NCBI GenBank assembly: GCA_031273605.1
Contig: JAISRN010000063.1
Coordinates: 1 to 39,486 of the forward strand
DNA from: Spirochaetales bacterium
GTDB lineage: Bacteria; Spirochaetota; Spirochaetia; UBA9216
Length of the DNA: 39,486 bases
Direction: 5' to 3'
Under the pieces are notes generated by a model that saw nothing but the letters and a program-made list of their open reading frames with translations, searched no databases and had not been told where the DNA came from. Below are positions 28,242 to 38,257 of the stretch, in pieces; the first letter of the stretch is position 1, and each line of letters begins with the position of its first letter. Both the position numbers and the translations under genes were made by a program.

Positions 28242-28976
28242 TCAACCCTGGCGGACAAAAACAGCCGTTTCAAGGATCAAGCGAAATTCCTCTTTTAGCC
28301 GGGGCGTAATGGGGCCCTCGTAGGAATCCAGAATAAAATTCACCGCCCGCCCGTTTACCACGGTGTAGTATTGCCGGGCATGGACCGTTTTTACCTGAGA
28401 AGAATCTTCGGCATCGGAGGCCGGCAGAGTCTGAACCAGGTCCAGCACAACCCAAACGACCGGGTCTCTCCTGGGGGCGTTTCTGTTTTCGCCCCTCGAT
28501 GCCGAAGCGCGGGAGGGAGAAGGTTCCCCGCCGGTGTAAAAAAAATCATCGGCCTGGGCCAGGATGCCTTTATCCGTGTAATTAGCAACCATGGTGTCCG
28601 CAATGGGGTATAACTCTTCCGCAGCAAAGCGGCTCAAACTGCCTATTTGCCGGTATTCCGGGCTTTCGCTCATGGTAAGTACGTATTCGTAGGATAAATC
28701 GGGGCTTATAACACTTAAATAATAACCGGCCGCCGCCATAACCAACCGGGCGTTATCCAGATTAATGCCTATCCGCTCAAATTCCTCCGGGCTGTGGGAA
28801 GTTTGATCCCAGGTAATCACATAGAAACCCTCGGGAAGGGAAAGGCTTAAGGGAAGCTGGGGGATGGTGTAGGAGCTGCCTTCCCTTTGAGCCGGAGTAT
28901 CGACTGTGGCGCAGGAGAAAAAGAGAGCCGCCGTTAAGCCCGATAGAAGAATTTGCAAAATGCGTCTTTCCGTCAT
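28242..28976 (-). CDS. Putative lipoprotein of unknown function
   Basis: N-terminal hydrophobic segment and LFFSC lipobox. Confidence 0.7.
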   Translation of the reverse strand: MTERRILQILLSGLTAALFFSCATVDTPAQREGSSYTIPQLPLSLSLPEGFYVITWDQTSHSPEEFERIGINLDNARLVMAAAGYYLSVISPDLSYEYVLTMSESPEYRQIGSLSRFAAEELYPIADTMVANYTDKGILAQADDFFYTGGEPSPSRASASRGENRNAPRRDPVVWVVLDLVQTLPASDAEDSSQVKTVHARQYYTVVNGRAVNFILDSYEGPITPRLKEEFRLILETAVFVRQG

Positions 28977-29174
28977 ACCTGCTCCGCCTGCTTAAACCCG
29001 GATTTAATTTATCATACTCCCTAAGCCTGGGGCTGGCAAGAGTTTCGCCCCGGTTTTTATCCGGAGGGGAACCTTCGCTCACCGACGTTCCCTCGGCGGA
29101 GTGTTCCGGAGAAAAGACCGGCAATTTCTTATGATTCTTGTTGTTTTTTAAGCCAAAATTGACAATCTTTTAAT

Positions 29175-31115
29175 ATGAGTAAAATTCCCCAGCCCGGTTC
29201 CGAAAAACCGGACCCTAATCAATCCGGATCAAGGATGACTATTTTTCATCTCCTTATCGTCGGCTTTATTTTTACGTTTATCCTTAACTCTCTGGCGGGA
29301 GTCCTTTTTCCCGCCAGGAACCGCCAAATTTCTTACGATCAGTTTTTAAGTTTGACGGAAAAAGGCCTGGTTCGAGTAGTTAGGGTGAATGACGACCGGC
29401 TGGAACTGACTCTGCGGGAAGATGCGGCCCCGGCGGAGGTGGAGGGAATCCTCTCGCCCCAGGGCCTTCGATCTACGGGAGAACCGGAACAGCCTCAATC
29501 CGGAAACACAGGGAACACGGTGCTTTATACCGGCCGGCTGGAAGATCCCGGTCTTCCGGAGCGGCTTAAAGAGCAGGGAATTACCTTTTACCGGCCCTTA
29601 ACCAGGTCATCCCCCCTCATGGGTTTTTTTTCTTCCTGGATCCTCCCTATTGTTATCATGTACGTGTTGTTTCTTCTTTTTAGGAATATCGGCAAAAGGG
29701 CCGGCGGAGCGCTGGGGGGCATGATGAATGTCGGCAAATCCCGGGCCAAGGTTTATGACATGGAAAAAAACACGGGCATTACCTTTGCCGATGTCGCCGG
29801 GCAGGACGAGGCCAAAGAAACCCTTCAGGAAATGGCGGATTTTCTTCACAATCCGGAACGCTATCTTTCTATTGGCGCGAAACAGCCCAAGGGGGCGCTC
29901 CTGGTAGGCCCTCCCGGGACAGGAAAAACCCTGCTGGCCAAGGCTGTTGCCGGCGAAGCCAAGGTTCCCTTTTTTTCCCTTTCCGGTTCGGAATTTGTGG
30001 AAATGTTTGTGGGAGTCGGCGCCAGCCGGGTTCGGGACCTTTTTGAACAGGCGGCCAAGAATGCCCCCTGCATTGTTTTTATTGATGAAATAGACGCCAT
30101 CGGCAAAAGCCGGGATAACCAGATGGGGAGCAACGATGAAAGGGAGCAGACCTTAAACCAGCTTCTTTCGGAAATGGACGGGTTTGATTCGTCAAAGGGA
30201 ATTGTGATTCTCGCCGCAACCAACCGGCCGGAGATTTTAGACAAGGCCCTTTTAAGGCCCGGCCGTTTTGACCGGCGGGTAATCGTGGAGAGACCCGATC
30301 TTCCCGGAAGGCTGGCCATTTTACAGGTACACCTGGTCAAGGTTAAGGCTCAAGCGGATATCAATTTAAAAGAGATTGCCCTGGCCACCTCCGGCGCCAC
30401 CGGGGCGGATCTGGCGAACATGGTTAATGAAGCGGCCCTCCGGGCTGTCCGGATGAACCGGAGCCTGGTAAGCCAGGAGGATCTGATGGAAGCGGTGGAA
30501 CTGGTCATCGCCGGCAAGGAAAAAAAGGACCGGATCCTAAGCCCCAAGGAAAAACAAATGGTTGCCTTTCATGAGGTGGGACATGCCCTGGCCGCGGCTT
30601 TGCAAAAGGATGCCCAGCCGATACAGAAAATTACTATCGTACCCCGCACCATGGGTTCCCTGGGCTATACCATGAATATGCCCGAGGAGGAGCGTTACCT
30701 GATGACCCGGTCGGAAATGCTGTCCCAGATAACCACCCTGCTGGCGGGCATGGCGGCGGAAGAAACCGAATTCGGAGAAATAAGCACCGGAGCTTCCAAT
30801 GATATTGAGCGGGCCACGAAACTTGCCCGGAGCATGGTAACCCAGTACGGCATGAGCGAGGCCATAGGCCCCGTTGGTTTGGAGAGTCTCCAAAATCAGT
30901 ACCTGGACGGGCGATTTGTTTTTAAGGGCTCCGATCATTCCGCTTCCCTGGCGGACCAGGAGGTGCGGGAAATCATCGGAAGCTGCCATACCCACGCGTT
31001 AAACCTTTTAAAAAACAATAAGCCCAAACTCAAAGAAATTGCCGGGTTTCTTATTGATAAGGAGACCATCAACGGGGTTCAATTTATGACTCTCCTCAAA
31101 GGAGCGCCGGCATAA
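29175..31115 (+). CDS. ftsH: ATP-dependent zinc metalloprotease FtsH
   Basis: [18 protein letters not shown] Walker [10 protein letters not shown] Walker B, SRH region, HEVGH zinc motif. Confidence 0.96.
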   Translation: MSKIPQPGSEKPDPNQSGSRMTIFHLLIVGFIFTFILNSLAGVLFPARNRQISYDQFLSLTEKGLVRVVRVNDDRLELTLREDAAPAEVEGILSPQGLRSTGEPEQPQSGNTGNTVLYTGRLEDPGLPERLKEQGITFYRPLTRSSPLMGFFSSWILPIVIMYVLFLLFRNIGKRAGGALGGMMNVGKSRAKVYDMEKNTGITFADVAGQDEAKETLQEMADFLHNPERYLSIGAKQPKGALLVGPPGTGKTLLAKAVAGEAKVPFFSLSGSEFVEMFVGVGASRVRDLFEQAAKNAPCIVFIDEIDAIGKSRDNQMGSNDEREQTLNQLLSEMDGFDSSKGIVILAATNRPEILDKALLRPGRFDRRVIVERPDLPGRLAILQVHLVKVKAQADINLKEIALATSGATGADLANMVNEAALRAVRMNRSLVSQEDLMEAVELVIAGKEKKDRILSPKEKQMVAFHEVGHALAAALQKDAQPIQKITIVPRTMGSLGYTMNMPEEERYLMTRSEMLSQITTLLAGMAAEETEFGEISTGASNDIERATKLARSMVTQYGMSEAIGPVGLESLQNQYLDGRFVFKGSDHSASLADQEVREIIGSCHTHALNLLKNNKPKLKEIAGFLIDKETINGVQFMTLLKGAPA

Positions 31116-31174
31116 ACATCGGGGTTGTTCATTCTTGATACATTCACTAGATTCTCCCATAGGTTCCGCCTTAT

Positions 31175-31993
31175 CTAAAAAAAACAGCGGACCCCGGCAA
31201 AAAAACCCGGATAGCGGCCTAGGGTTTCCCCGTTATCTTTGAGAGTCCAAAGGCGGAACCCTCCGTAAAAATTAAACCGGTTTAACTCCAGCCCCGCTTC
31301 TATTTCCAGCTCATTAACGTGGGAACTGTCAAAATCCTGAGTTCCCATCCTAAGGCGAAAGCTTAGGGGCGCCTTAGGATACGAAAGTACCTCAAACCCT
31401 AAAACGGCGCCCTCCATGGATAAGACCCCCTCCCATTTTAAATACTGAAGATACACTTTAAGGGTAAATGGATTGGATTGAATGATGTACAGAGCGCCGC
31501 CAATCCGGCTGCCCCGGAAATTATCCCGGCTGTCCCTTATGTAAAAGTATTCCATTTCGGGCCCCAGAATCTTTAGCAGGGGACCGGAGAGCCGCGCCCA
31601 GCCTCCAAAGCCCAGTCCTTCTAAAAAAATCCCCTCTGCGGATCCGGCAAGGGAAAAAAACTTAGCCCGCTGGGTCCGAAGGACTTCCCCTCCGTCAACA
31701 TCTTCGATAAAACCGGGGGGCAGAATAAAACCCCGGGGACTGTAGGGAAAGGGTCCGTAACTTATATGAAGATTGTAATAAAAAAGCACCCGAAATAAGG
31801 CAAACCAAAAATCCGCCGCTTCTTCGTTATGATCGGAGCGGCTTGAAGAAGAAGGCCGCCGGGGAGGGTTTTCGGTTTCTTCGGCGGCTTCAACTTTTTC
31901 TTTAAAATCGTTTAAGGCTGCCTGAACAGGGGTAAGCATAAAAAACGCGGCAAGAAAAAAAAGGAGATATTTTTTTAAAGCCGAATCCTCCAT
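31175..31993 (-). CDS. Secreted or outer-membrane protein of unknown function
   Basis: N-terminal signal peptide LLFFLAAFFMLTPVQA; beta-rich alternating sequence. Confidence 0.6.
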   Translation of the reverse strand: MEDSALKKYLLFFLAAFFMLTPVQAALNDFKEKVEAAEETENPPRRPSSSSRSDHNEEAADFWFALFRVLFYYNLHISYGPFPYSPRGFILPPGFIEDVDGGEVLRTQRAKFFSLAGSAEGIFLEGLGFGGWARLSGPLLKILGPEMEYFYIRDSRDNFRGSRIGGALYIIQSNPFTLKVYLQYLKWEGVLSMEGAVLGFEVLSYPKAPLSFRLRMGTQDFDSSHVNELEIEAGLELNRFNFYGGFRLWTLKDNGETLGRYPGFFAGVRCFF

Positions 31994-32079
31994 GGGCAGC
32001 CTCCTTTTCTCCGTTAAAACATACCCCTTCCGGCTGTAAATTTCAACACAGCTTTAAACCGGCCTGCTTAAATTTTCCC

Positions 32080-32108
32080 TTGCCATCACAACGTCCTGCC
32101 ATTATGAT
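32080..32108 (+). promoter_or_regulatory. Promoter TTGCCA-17-TATGAT
   Basis: -35 32080-32085, -10 32103-32108, upstream of phosphoesterase. Confidence 0.6.
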
Positions 32109-32121
32109 ATAGCAGGCATTT

Positions 32122-32158
32122 GAGCCGGTTCCAAAGTCTAACATTTGGGAACGGCCTC
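32122..32158. repeat. REP-like palindrome in 5' UTR of phosphoesterase gene
   Basis: GAGCCGGTTCCAAAGTCTAACATTTGGGAACGGCCTC; similar to 5246 and 17624 copies. Confidence 0.6.
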
Positions 32159-32178
32159 ATTTTACAGGGAGTTAACAG

Positions 32179-33552
32179 GTGAATCCCAAAAAACCCAGGA
32201 TAGGAAAAACGATAGCCGCCGTTCTAGGCATCGGAATAATCTTAGTTTCCGCATTTCTTTTTTTTAAACCCTCCCTCCCCGGACCGGAGGCGCCCCGAAT
32301 TGCCGTAATCACCGATACCCACTACCTGGCCTCCTCCCTGTACGACGACGGACCCCTTTTTCGGCAAATGTATGAGGAGGGGGATGGAAAAAACATGGAG
32401 TTTCTCCCGGCTCTTTTTGATGCCTTTGTCTACAATCTGAAAAATGCCCCGCCGGATATCCTGATTCTCACCGGGGATCTGACTTTTAATGGGGAACTGG
32501 ACAGCCACCGGGAGTTGGCCGGCCGACTTAAAACCATGGAGGACCTGGGGATCAAGGTTTATGTGATTCCCGGCAACCATGACATCCAAAACCCCTTTGC
32601 CCGGCGCTTTTCTCAAAACCGGGCTTACTCGACCCCCCAGGTTTCCCCGGAAGATTTTGCCCGGATCTACCGGGGCTTTGGTTACGCCGAGGCCATCTCC
32701 CGGGATGCCGGCAGCCTGAGTTACGTTGTTCAGCCCTTTGCGGGGCTGCGCCTTTTTATGCTGGACAGCAACATTTATCAGTATAACAATGCCCTGGGTA
32801 TGCCGGTTAGCGAGGGAGAAATTAAAGCCGCCTCCCGGGCCTGGCTTAAAACCGAGGCCGAAGCCGCCAAAAAAGCGGGCTGCCGCCTTATCGCCGCCAT
32901 GCACCACAGCCTTACGGAACACAATGCCGTGGCCCGCCAAAGCTGGACCGTGGCTGATTCCCCGGCTATTGCGGAATTGTTTGCTTCCCTGGGGATTAAT
33001 TTGGTACTCACAGGACACATTCATGTCCAGTCTATTGCCCAGGCGCCCACCCCGGCAGGACCGGTTTGGGATATTGCCACTTCGGCCTTTTCGGTTTTTC
33101 CCCATGAATACGGCCTTTTGGAATGGCTTCCCGAAAGCGCCGGGTGGAAATACTCCCTTTTGCCGGTAGAAGTAGAGGGCTATGCAAAAAGCCAAGAAAA
33201 GGGGGCAGATTCTTTTGACGAAAGGCTGCTGACCTTTTCGGCTTATGGGGAGGCTTTTTTCAGAGGGTCATCGGAAAGGATGATCCGCCGCCGCCTGGCG
33301 GAACTTGAAGAACCCTTAACCGAGGCTGAAAGCGCCCTCCTGATAGACCTGGTGGGTACCCTAAACGCCAATTTTTTTGCCGGCCGTTCCGGTGAAAATC
33401 CCCAGGAACTTTTGAACTCTCCGGGGTTTGAAATTCTATCCCGTCGGCTGCCGGGCTTCCTGGATCATTACATCCAATCCATCCGGGGGGGAGAAACAAG
33501 TCATCAAGACCGGGAAGCCCTGATTCCGGATTCAGGAAACCCTAGGGATTAA
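32179..33552 (+). CDS. Calcineurin-like metallophosphoesterase
   Basis: VITDTHYL, ILTGDLTFNGE, VIPGNHD, LTGHIHVQ; N-terminal TM/signal. Confidence 0.92.
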   Translation: MNPKKPRIGKTIAAVLGIGIILVSAFLFFKPSLPGPEAPRIAVITDTHYLASSLYDDGPLFRQMYEEGDGKNMEFLPALFDAFVYNLKNAPPDILILTGDLTFNGELDSHRELAGRLKTMEDLGIKVYVIPGNHDIQNPFARRFSQNRAYSTPQVSPEDFARIYRGFGYAEAISRDAGSLSYVVQPFAGLRLFMLDSNIYQYNNALGMPVSEGEIKAASRAWLKTEAEAAKKAGCRLIAAMHHSLTEHNAVARQSWTVADSPAIAELFASLGINLVLTGHIHVQSIAQAPTPAGPVWDIATSAFSVFPHEYGLLEWLPESAGWKYSLLPVEVEGYAKSQEKGADSFDERLLTFSAYGEAFFRGSSERMIRRRLAELEEPLTEAESALLIDLVGTLNANFFAGRSGENPQELLNSPGFEILSRRLPGFLDHYIQSIRGGETSHQDREALIPDSGNPRD

Positions 33553-34561
33553 GCTTCTTGAGTTTTTCCACCGCTATATCAATGTCCCGGGAGCTGACGG
33601 CCAGGCTCGTTACCATGCGGATACTATGGCCGCCCATGGCAATGCAAAGGACCCCCTGTTTTTTCAAAGCCGCCGCAATGTCCTGGGCGTTGTGGGCCGG
33701 GGTTCTAAAATAAACAATGTTGGTTTCCACCGTATCCAAGTCCACAAAAGCCCAGGGCAGTTCCGCCAGGCAGCGGGCCAGGGTTTGGGCGTTCCGGTGA
33801 TCCTCCGCCAAACGCTCAATGTTATTGTCCAGGGCGTAAAGGCCCGCCGCCGCGATGATTCCCGCCTGACGCATTCCGCCCCCCAGGAGCTTTCGTATTC
33901 TCCGGGCCTCATCGATAAAAGCCGCTTCTCCGCAGAGAAGGCTGCCCACCGGAGCGCCCAGCCCTTTGGACAAGCAAAAGCCCACCGTGTCCGCATAGGA
34001 GGCGATTTTTTTGACCGGCATATCCACCGCCAGGGCGGCGTTAAAAATGCGGGCCCCGTCCATGTGAACGGCAAATTTATTTTTAGCGGCAAATTCCGAC
34101 AGGGCTTTAAGATGCTTCTGCCGGTAACAGGTTCCCCCTTCTTTATTATGACTATTTTCAATTTCAATCATCTTAATGCGGGGAGAATCATAACTTTTGG
34201 CCCGAAGGTGGGATTGGAGGTCCATAGGGCTTAAAATTCCTTTTTCCCCTTCTACCGGAACCACCGTAACCCCGGCAATGGTAGCGGCGGAGTTAATTTC
34301 GTTATGCACAATGTGGCTGTTTTTTTGAGCCAAAACCTCGTTCCCCCGGCCGCAGTTTAAAAAAAGGGCAATAAGATTAGACATGGATCCGGAGGGCAAA
34401 AAGATGGCTTCTTTTTTGCCCATAAGGGCGGCGCCCTTTTCCTGAAGTTTATTTACTGTGGGGTCCTCGCCGTAAACATCGTCTCCCACCTCCGCTTTGG
34501 CCATGGCGCTGCGCATCTCACCGGTGGGGCAGGTTATGGTGTCGCTTCGTAAGTCTATCAT
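33542..34561 (-). CDS. Low-specificity L-threonine aldolase-family PLP enzyme
   Basis: IDLRSDTITCPTGEMRSAMAKAEVGDDVYGEDPTVNKLQ, VHMDGARIFNAA, CLSKGLGAPVGS Lys site. Confidence 0.93.
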   Translation of the reverse strand: MIDLRSDTITCPTGEMRSAMAKAEVGDDVYGEDPTVNKLQEKGAALMGKKEAIFLPSGSMSNLIALFLNCGRGNEVLAQKNSHIVHNEINSAATIAGVTVVPVEGEKGILSPMDLQSHLRAKSYDSPRIKMIEIENSHNKEGGTCYRQKHLKALSEFAAKNKFAVHMDGARIFNAALAVDMPVKKIASYADTVGFCLSKGLGAPVGSLLCGEAAFIDEARRIRKLLGGGMRQAGIIAAAGLYALDNNIERLAEDHRNAQTLARCLAELPWAFVDLDTVETNIVYFRTPAHNAQDIAAALKKQGVLCIAMGGHSIRMVTSLAVSSRDIDIAVEKLKKLNP

Positions 34562-34602
34562 GTATTTCCTCCTTAAAAGGTTATTTCAAAATGACAACCC
34601 GT

Positions 34603-35913
34603 TTAAGCGTAAAGCCCGTTTAAGATCGAAAAAAAACCGGGGAAGGTGATCCCGGCCGCCTCGGCGCCGCTGATAGAGGAAGGGGTTTCCGCCCCCAAGG
34701 CCGCCGCCGCCAGGGCCATTACCACCCGGTGATCCCCCCGCCCGTCAAAGGCGGCCCCCCGGAGGCCCTTCCCGCCGGCCCCCCGGATAACCAGGCCGTC
34801 GGGAGTTTCACTAATCGCCGCCCCCATTTTGGATAATTCCGCCGCCATCACCGCAATCCTGTCGGTTTCCTTTAGCCGGGCCTGGGGAACATTTACTATC
34901 CGGCTTTCCCCCTGGGCGTAGCAGGCGGCGGCGGCCAGGGCGGGCAGGGCGTCAGGACAGTCGTTAAGGTCCATAACCGCCCCCCCTAGGGGTTCGCCGG
35001 GGGATCGAAAAACCCGGACCGCCTTTTCTTCGTCCTGAATCTCAATCCGGCAGCCCATAACGCCAAGGTGATCCAACACCGCCTTGTCCGCCTGGGAGTC
35101 CCGGGTATCCAGGCCAAAAACGGTAATATCCCCCAGGCTGACCGCGGCGGCGCAAAAGAAAAAGGCCGCGGAAGAAAAATCTCCCGGAAGGGAGCGGACG
35201 AAAGGCCAGTAAAGCTGGCCGCCGGGAATCCGGAATTCCCTATAGCCGTCCCGTTCATACCGAATTTCCTGCTTCGCCAGGTAGGATAGGGTCATTTCCA
35301 CGTAGGGCCGCTCGTTAAGAAGATCAACCTTTATGACGGTTTCGCCGGGGGCGGGAATCAAGGGCGCCGCCAGGAGCAGGGCCGAGAGATACTGACTGGT
35401 GGGACATTCAATGGCGGTTTCCCCCCCCCTAAGAGGCCCCCGAACTGTAAAGGGAGCGCAGCCCCCGTTTTGCCGGATTACCTCCGCCCCCAGGTCTTCC
35501 AGGCTTTTCAACAGGGGTTCCGCAGACCTGGTCCTAATCTGGGCGTCCCCGGTAAAGGTTATCCGCCCTTCCTGCAGGGCCGCCAGGGCCAGGGCCAGGT
35601 ACAAGGTGGTGCCGGAGTTGCCCACATCGATGGTTTGTTCCGGCGGTTTTTCGAAGTTATCAAGGGGGTCAACTTCCCATATCTCTCCCCCCTTCAGATC
35701 GGTAAGCCGGATTACGTCGGCCCCCAAAACCCGGCATGCGGAAAGACAGGAAAGGGTGTCGCCGGATAACAGGGGATTTAAAAGCCGACTTTTACCCTCG
35801 GCCAGCGAAGCCACCAGAAGGGCCCGGATGGTATGCGATTTAGAAGCCGGAACCCTTAAGCTCCCTTGGAGCCTCCCCGGTTTTACGATTTGAACCATAA
35901 ACAAGGGTATCAT
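34603..35913 (-). CDS. aroA: 3-phosphoshikimate 1-carboxyvinyltransferase (EPSP synthase)
   Basis: PASKSHTIRALLVASLAEGKS, DVGNSGTTLYL, NDCPDALPALAAAAC, RLKETDRI. Confidence 0.95.
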   Translation of the reverse strand: MIPLFMVQIVKPGRLQGSLRVPASKSHTIRALLVASLAEGKSRLLNPLLSGDTLSCLSACRVLGADVIRLTDLKGGEIWEVDPLDNFEKPPEQTIDVGNSGTTLYLALALAALQEGRITFTGDAQIRTRSAEPLLKSLEDLGAEVIRQNGGCAPFTVRGPLRGGETAIECPTSQYLSALLLAAPLIPAPGETVIKVDLLNERPYVEMTLSYLAKQEIRYERDGYREFRIPGGQLYWPFVRSLPGDFSSAAFFFCAAAVSLGDITVFGLDTRDSQADKAVLDHLGVMGCRIEIQDEEKAVRVFRSPGEPLGGAVMDLNDCPDALPALAAAACYAQGESRIVNVPQARLKETDRIAVMAAELSKMGAAISETPDGLVIRGAGGKGLRGAAFDGRGDHRVVMALAAAALGAETPSSISGAEAAGITFPGFFSILNGLYA

Positions 35914-35991
35914 TTTTTTTATAAAACCGCCATACCTTTTTTTGTATTTTGGCAGGTTGATTTTGGCAAGTTACAGTTAAATAGAAACTAA

Positions 35992-36930
35992 TTAGTTTTT
36001 TTCGGACAGGCTTTCTTCAGACAGGCCGTACTGCTCTTGGGCTTCGGTGTTGCCCTCAGGTTCCACATGAACGATGATGTCGTAAATATTTTCCACCGAG
36101 TCTTTTATGGCCCTTTCAATCTGAACCGCAATCCGGTGGCCCTGGTAAACCGTAAGGCCGGGATCCACTTCAATATCCATATCCACCACATACAACTGAT
36201 TTAAACGCCTGGCCCGGACCCGGTGGGGCTTGGCGGCGCCGGGAACAGTCCGGACCGCCTCAAAAATCCGGCGGTAAATGTCCTCTCCCTTGATTCCGTC
36301 CATCAGTTCCCTGTCGGATTCCCTAAAAATTACCAGGGCGGTATACATAATCCAAGCGGAAACAAGAAGGGCCATGATCGTATCAATAATAAAAATTTGA
36401 AAAACCCTGGTCAAAAAAAGGCCGGCCAAAACGCTGGCGGAAAGAACCACATCGGAAAGCATATTTTTGGCATCCGCCAAAACCATAGAGCTTTGTATCC
36501 GCCGGCCTATCCGGGCCTTATAGCTGAAGAGGAAGATCTTCCCCCCCAGGGAAAAAAGGGATGCCCCTAGGGCGATAACCCCGGGAATTTCTTTTTCCGG
36601 GCGGTTAATGAGGTCCGAAAAGGAAGTGAGGGCTAACTGGGCCCCGGCAAAAAAAATGATAAAGGCAAGTCCCTTGGTGGCCAGGGTTTCGGCCCGGCCA
36701 TGGCCGTAGGGATGTTCCCGATCCGGGGGCATGGCGGCAATCTTGGCGGCGTAAAGAGTAATGGCGGAACTAAGAATATCGCTTGAGGTATCCAGCCCTG
36801 CCCCCACCAGGGCAAGGCTTCCGGCGGCGGCCCCAATGGCAACAGAAATAAAGGCCAGGAGGGCATTTCCAACAATGCCCACCCAGGAGGCCTTTTCGAT
36901 TTGACGCTGCCTATCCGGTAGCACGGGCAT
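35992..36930 (-). CDS. Cation diffusion facilitator family transporter
   Basis: ALVGAGLDTSSDILSSAITLYAAKIAAMPPDREHPYGHGRAE; VLADAKNMLSDV. Confidence 0.93.
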   Translation of the reverse strand: MPVLPDRQRQIEKASWVGIVGNALLAFISVAIGAAAGSLALVGAGLDTSSDILSSAITLYAAKIAAMPPDREHPYGHGRAETLATKGLAFIIFFAGAQLALTSFSDLINRPEKEIPGVIALGASLFSLGGKIFLFSYKARIGRRIQSSMVLADAKNMLSDVVLSASVLAGLFLTRVFQIFIIDTIMALLVSAWIMYTALVIFRESDRELMDGIKGEDIYRRIFEAVRTVPGAAKPHRVRARRLNQLYVVDMDIEVDPGLTVYQGHRIAVQIERAIKDSVENIYDIIVHVEPEGNTEAQEQYGLSEESLSEKN

Positions 36931-37018
36931 AAAAACCTGTCAACCGGGTTTTAAACATCAGGCAGACGCCTTTAACATTATTTTTTATCATAAGAAACTT
37001 TAGCGCTTTATGCCCCGG

Positions 37019-37186
37019 TTATTTAGCGGAAATAGCGTCGTTGGGACAAACCGAAGCACAGCTTCCGCAGTCAATACATTTATCAGGATCGATGGAGTAA
37101 ATGTCTCCCTCAGCAATGGCCTCTACCGGGCACTCGCTGATGCAGCTTCCACAGGCAATACACTCCGCACTGATAACATAAGCCAT
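37019..37186 (-). CDS. 2x[4Fe-4S] ferredoxin (55 aa)
   Basis: Translated by eye: MAYVISAECIACGSCISECPVEAIAEGDIYSIDPDKCIDCGSCASVCPNDAISAK; two CxxCxxCxxxCP motifs; SD aggagg; absent from ORF track (<60 aa). Confidence 0.95.
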   Translation of the reverse strand: MAYVISAECIACGSCISECPVEAIAEGDIYSIDPDKCIDCGSCASVCPNDAISAK

Positions 37187-37337
37187 AAAATCCTCCTAGC
37201 TGCCTGCTTATTGCAGGCTTGTAATAAATTATGGTAACTCTATAGGACAACCTAAAAAACGTCCATGACCTTTAGAAGGTTAAAATTTACTTAACCCGCC
37301 TTAACCAAGAGTTATCCCTGCCGCTGCGCCGGAGGCT

Positions 37338-38057
37338 TTAGGCCCCTTCCGGGGAAGGTTCAACCGTGTCTAAGGCCAGTTCTATCATGGCGTCGAAGGT
37401 TTTTTGCCGCTCTTCGGCGGTGGTTTCCTGTTTAGTTACCAGGCTGTCGGAAACCGTGAGAATCATCAACGCCCGGCGTTTAAACTTTGCCGCCAGGGTA
37501 TACAAGGCGGAACCTTCCATCTCCACAGCCAGGACCCCGTAGTCCATCCACGTTTGGGTTGCCCCGGCATCATCATTATAAAAGATATCGCTGGAAATAA
37601 CGTTGCCCACGGTTGTGGGAAGCCGGCGCTCCTTTGCCAGTTGATAGGCCCGCTGGAGCAGCCCAAAGTCCGCTATGGGCGCGTAGGTCCGGTGGTGAAA
37701 AATAAAATTGTTGATCTGCGAATCGGTACAGGCGGCCTGAGCCAGGATAATGTCCCTAAGTTTGAGTTCCGGCTGCATGGATCCGCAGGTTCCCACCCGA
37801 ATTAAGTTTTGAACGTTGTAAAATTTCATCAGTTCCGTAGCATAAATAGAAATACTGGGCTGCCCCATGCCGTGGCCCATTACCGAAACCCGCCGGCCCT
37901 TGTAGGTTCCGGTAAACCCAAGCATTCCCCGAATTTCGTTGAAACAGACCGGATTGGTAAAGAATGTTTCGGCAATGTGTTTGGCCCGGAGGGGATCCCC
38001 GGGAAGCAGAATTGAGGGCGCAATGGCGCCCTCCTTGGCTCCGATATGCAAACTCAT
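37338..38057 (-). CDS. deoD: Purine-nucleoside phosphorylase, DeoD type
   Basis: [72 protein letters not shown]. Confidence 0.95.
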   Translation of the reverse strand: MSLHIGAKEGAIAPSILLPGDPLRAKHIAETFFTNPVCFNEIRGMLGFTGTYKGRRVSVMGHGMGQPSISIYATELMKFYNVQNLIRVGTCGSMQPELKLRDIILAQAACTDSQINNFIFHHRTYAPIADFGLLQRAYQLAKERRLPTTVGNVISSDIFYNDDAGATQTWMDYGVLAVEMEGSALYTLAAKFKRRALMILTVSDSLVTKQETTAEERQKTFDAMIELALDTVEPSPEGA

Positions 38058-38154
38058 GGCTGTCTCCTTAACCAGGGCCTTATAGGACAGCCCTGCCTTT
38101 TATTAGGATAACACAGATAACGGAAAAAACCAAGCCTCCCCCAACAATCGGACA

Positions 38155-38178
38155 CCACCAGCCGGACCACCAGCCGGA
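38155..38178. repeat. Tandem 12-bp repeat CCACCAGCCGGA x2
   Basis: Directly read. Confidence 0.8.
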
Positions 38179-38257
38179 CTCATTGACAAAGGAAAACAAA
38201 CCACCGAAAATAACTGCCGGGGTTCATCAAAACAGCCTAAAAGCCGGACCGGAAAAA

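Noticed and set aside
29159-29185. TTGACA just before ftsH suggesting a start inside the ORF
   Set aside because: The only -10-like match (TAAAAT) has 15-bp spacing and lies inside the coding region; too weak.
30550-30590. HEVGH instead of the common HEAGH in FtsH
   Set aside because: Still fits the HExGH zinc-protease motif; a conservative change not worth a separate finding.
32242-33195. 317-aa antisense ORF opposite the metallophosphoesterase
   Set aside because: Same codon-register artefact; low-complexity Gly/Lys/Asn-rich translation.
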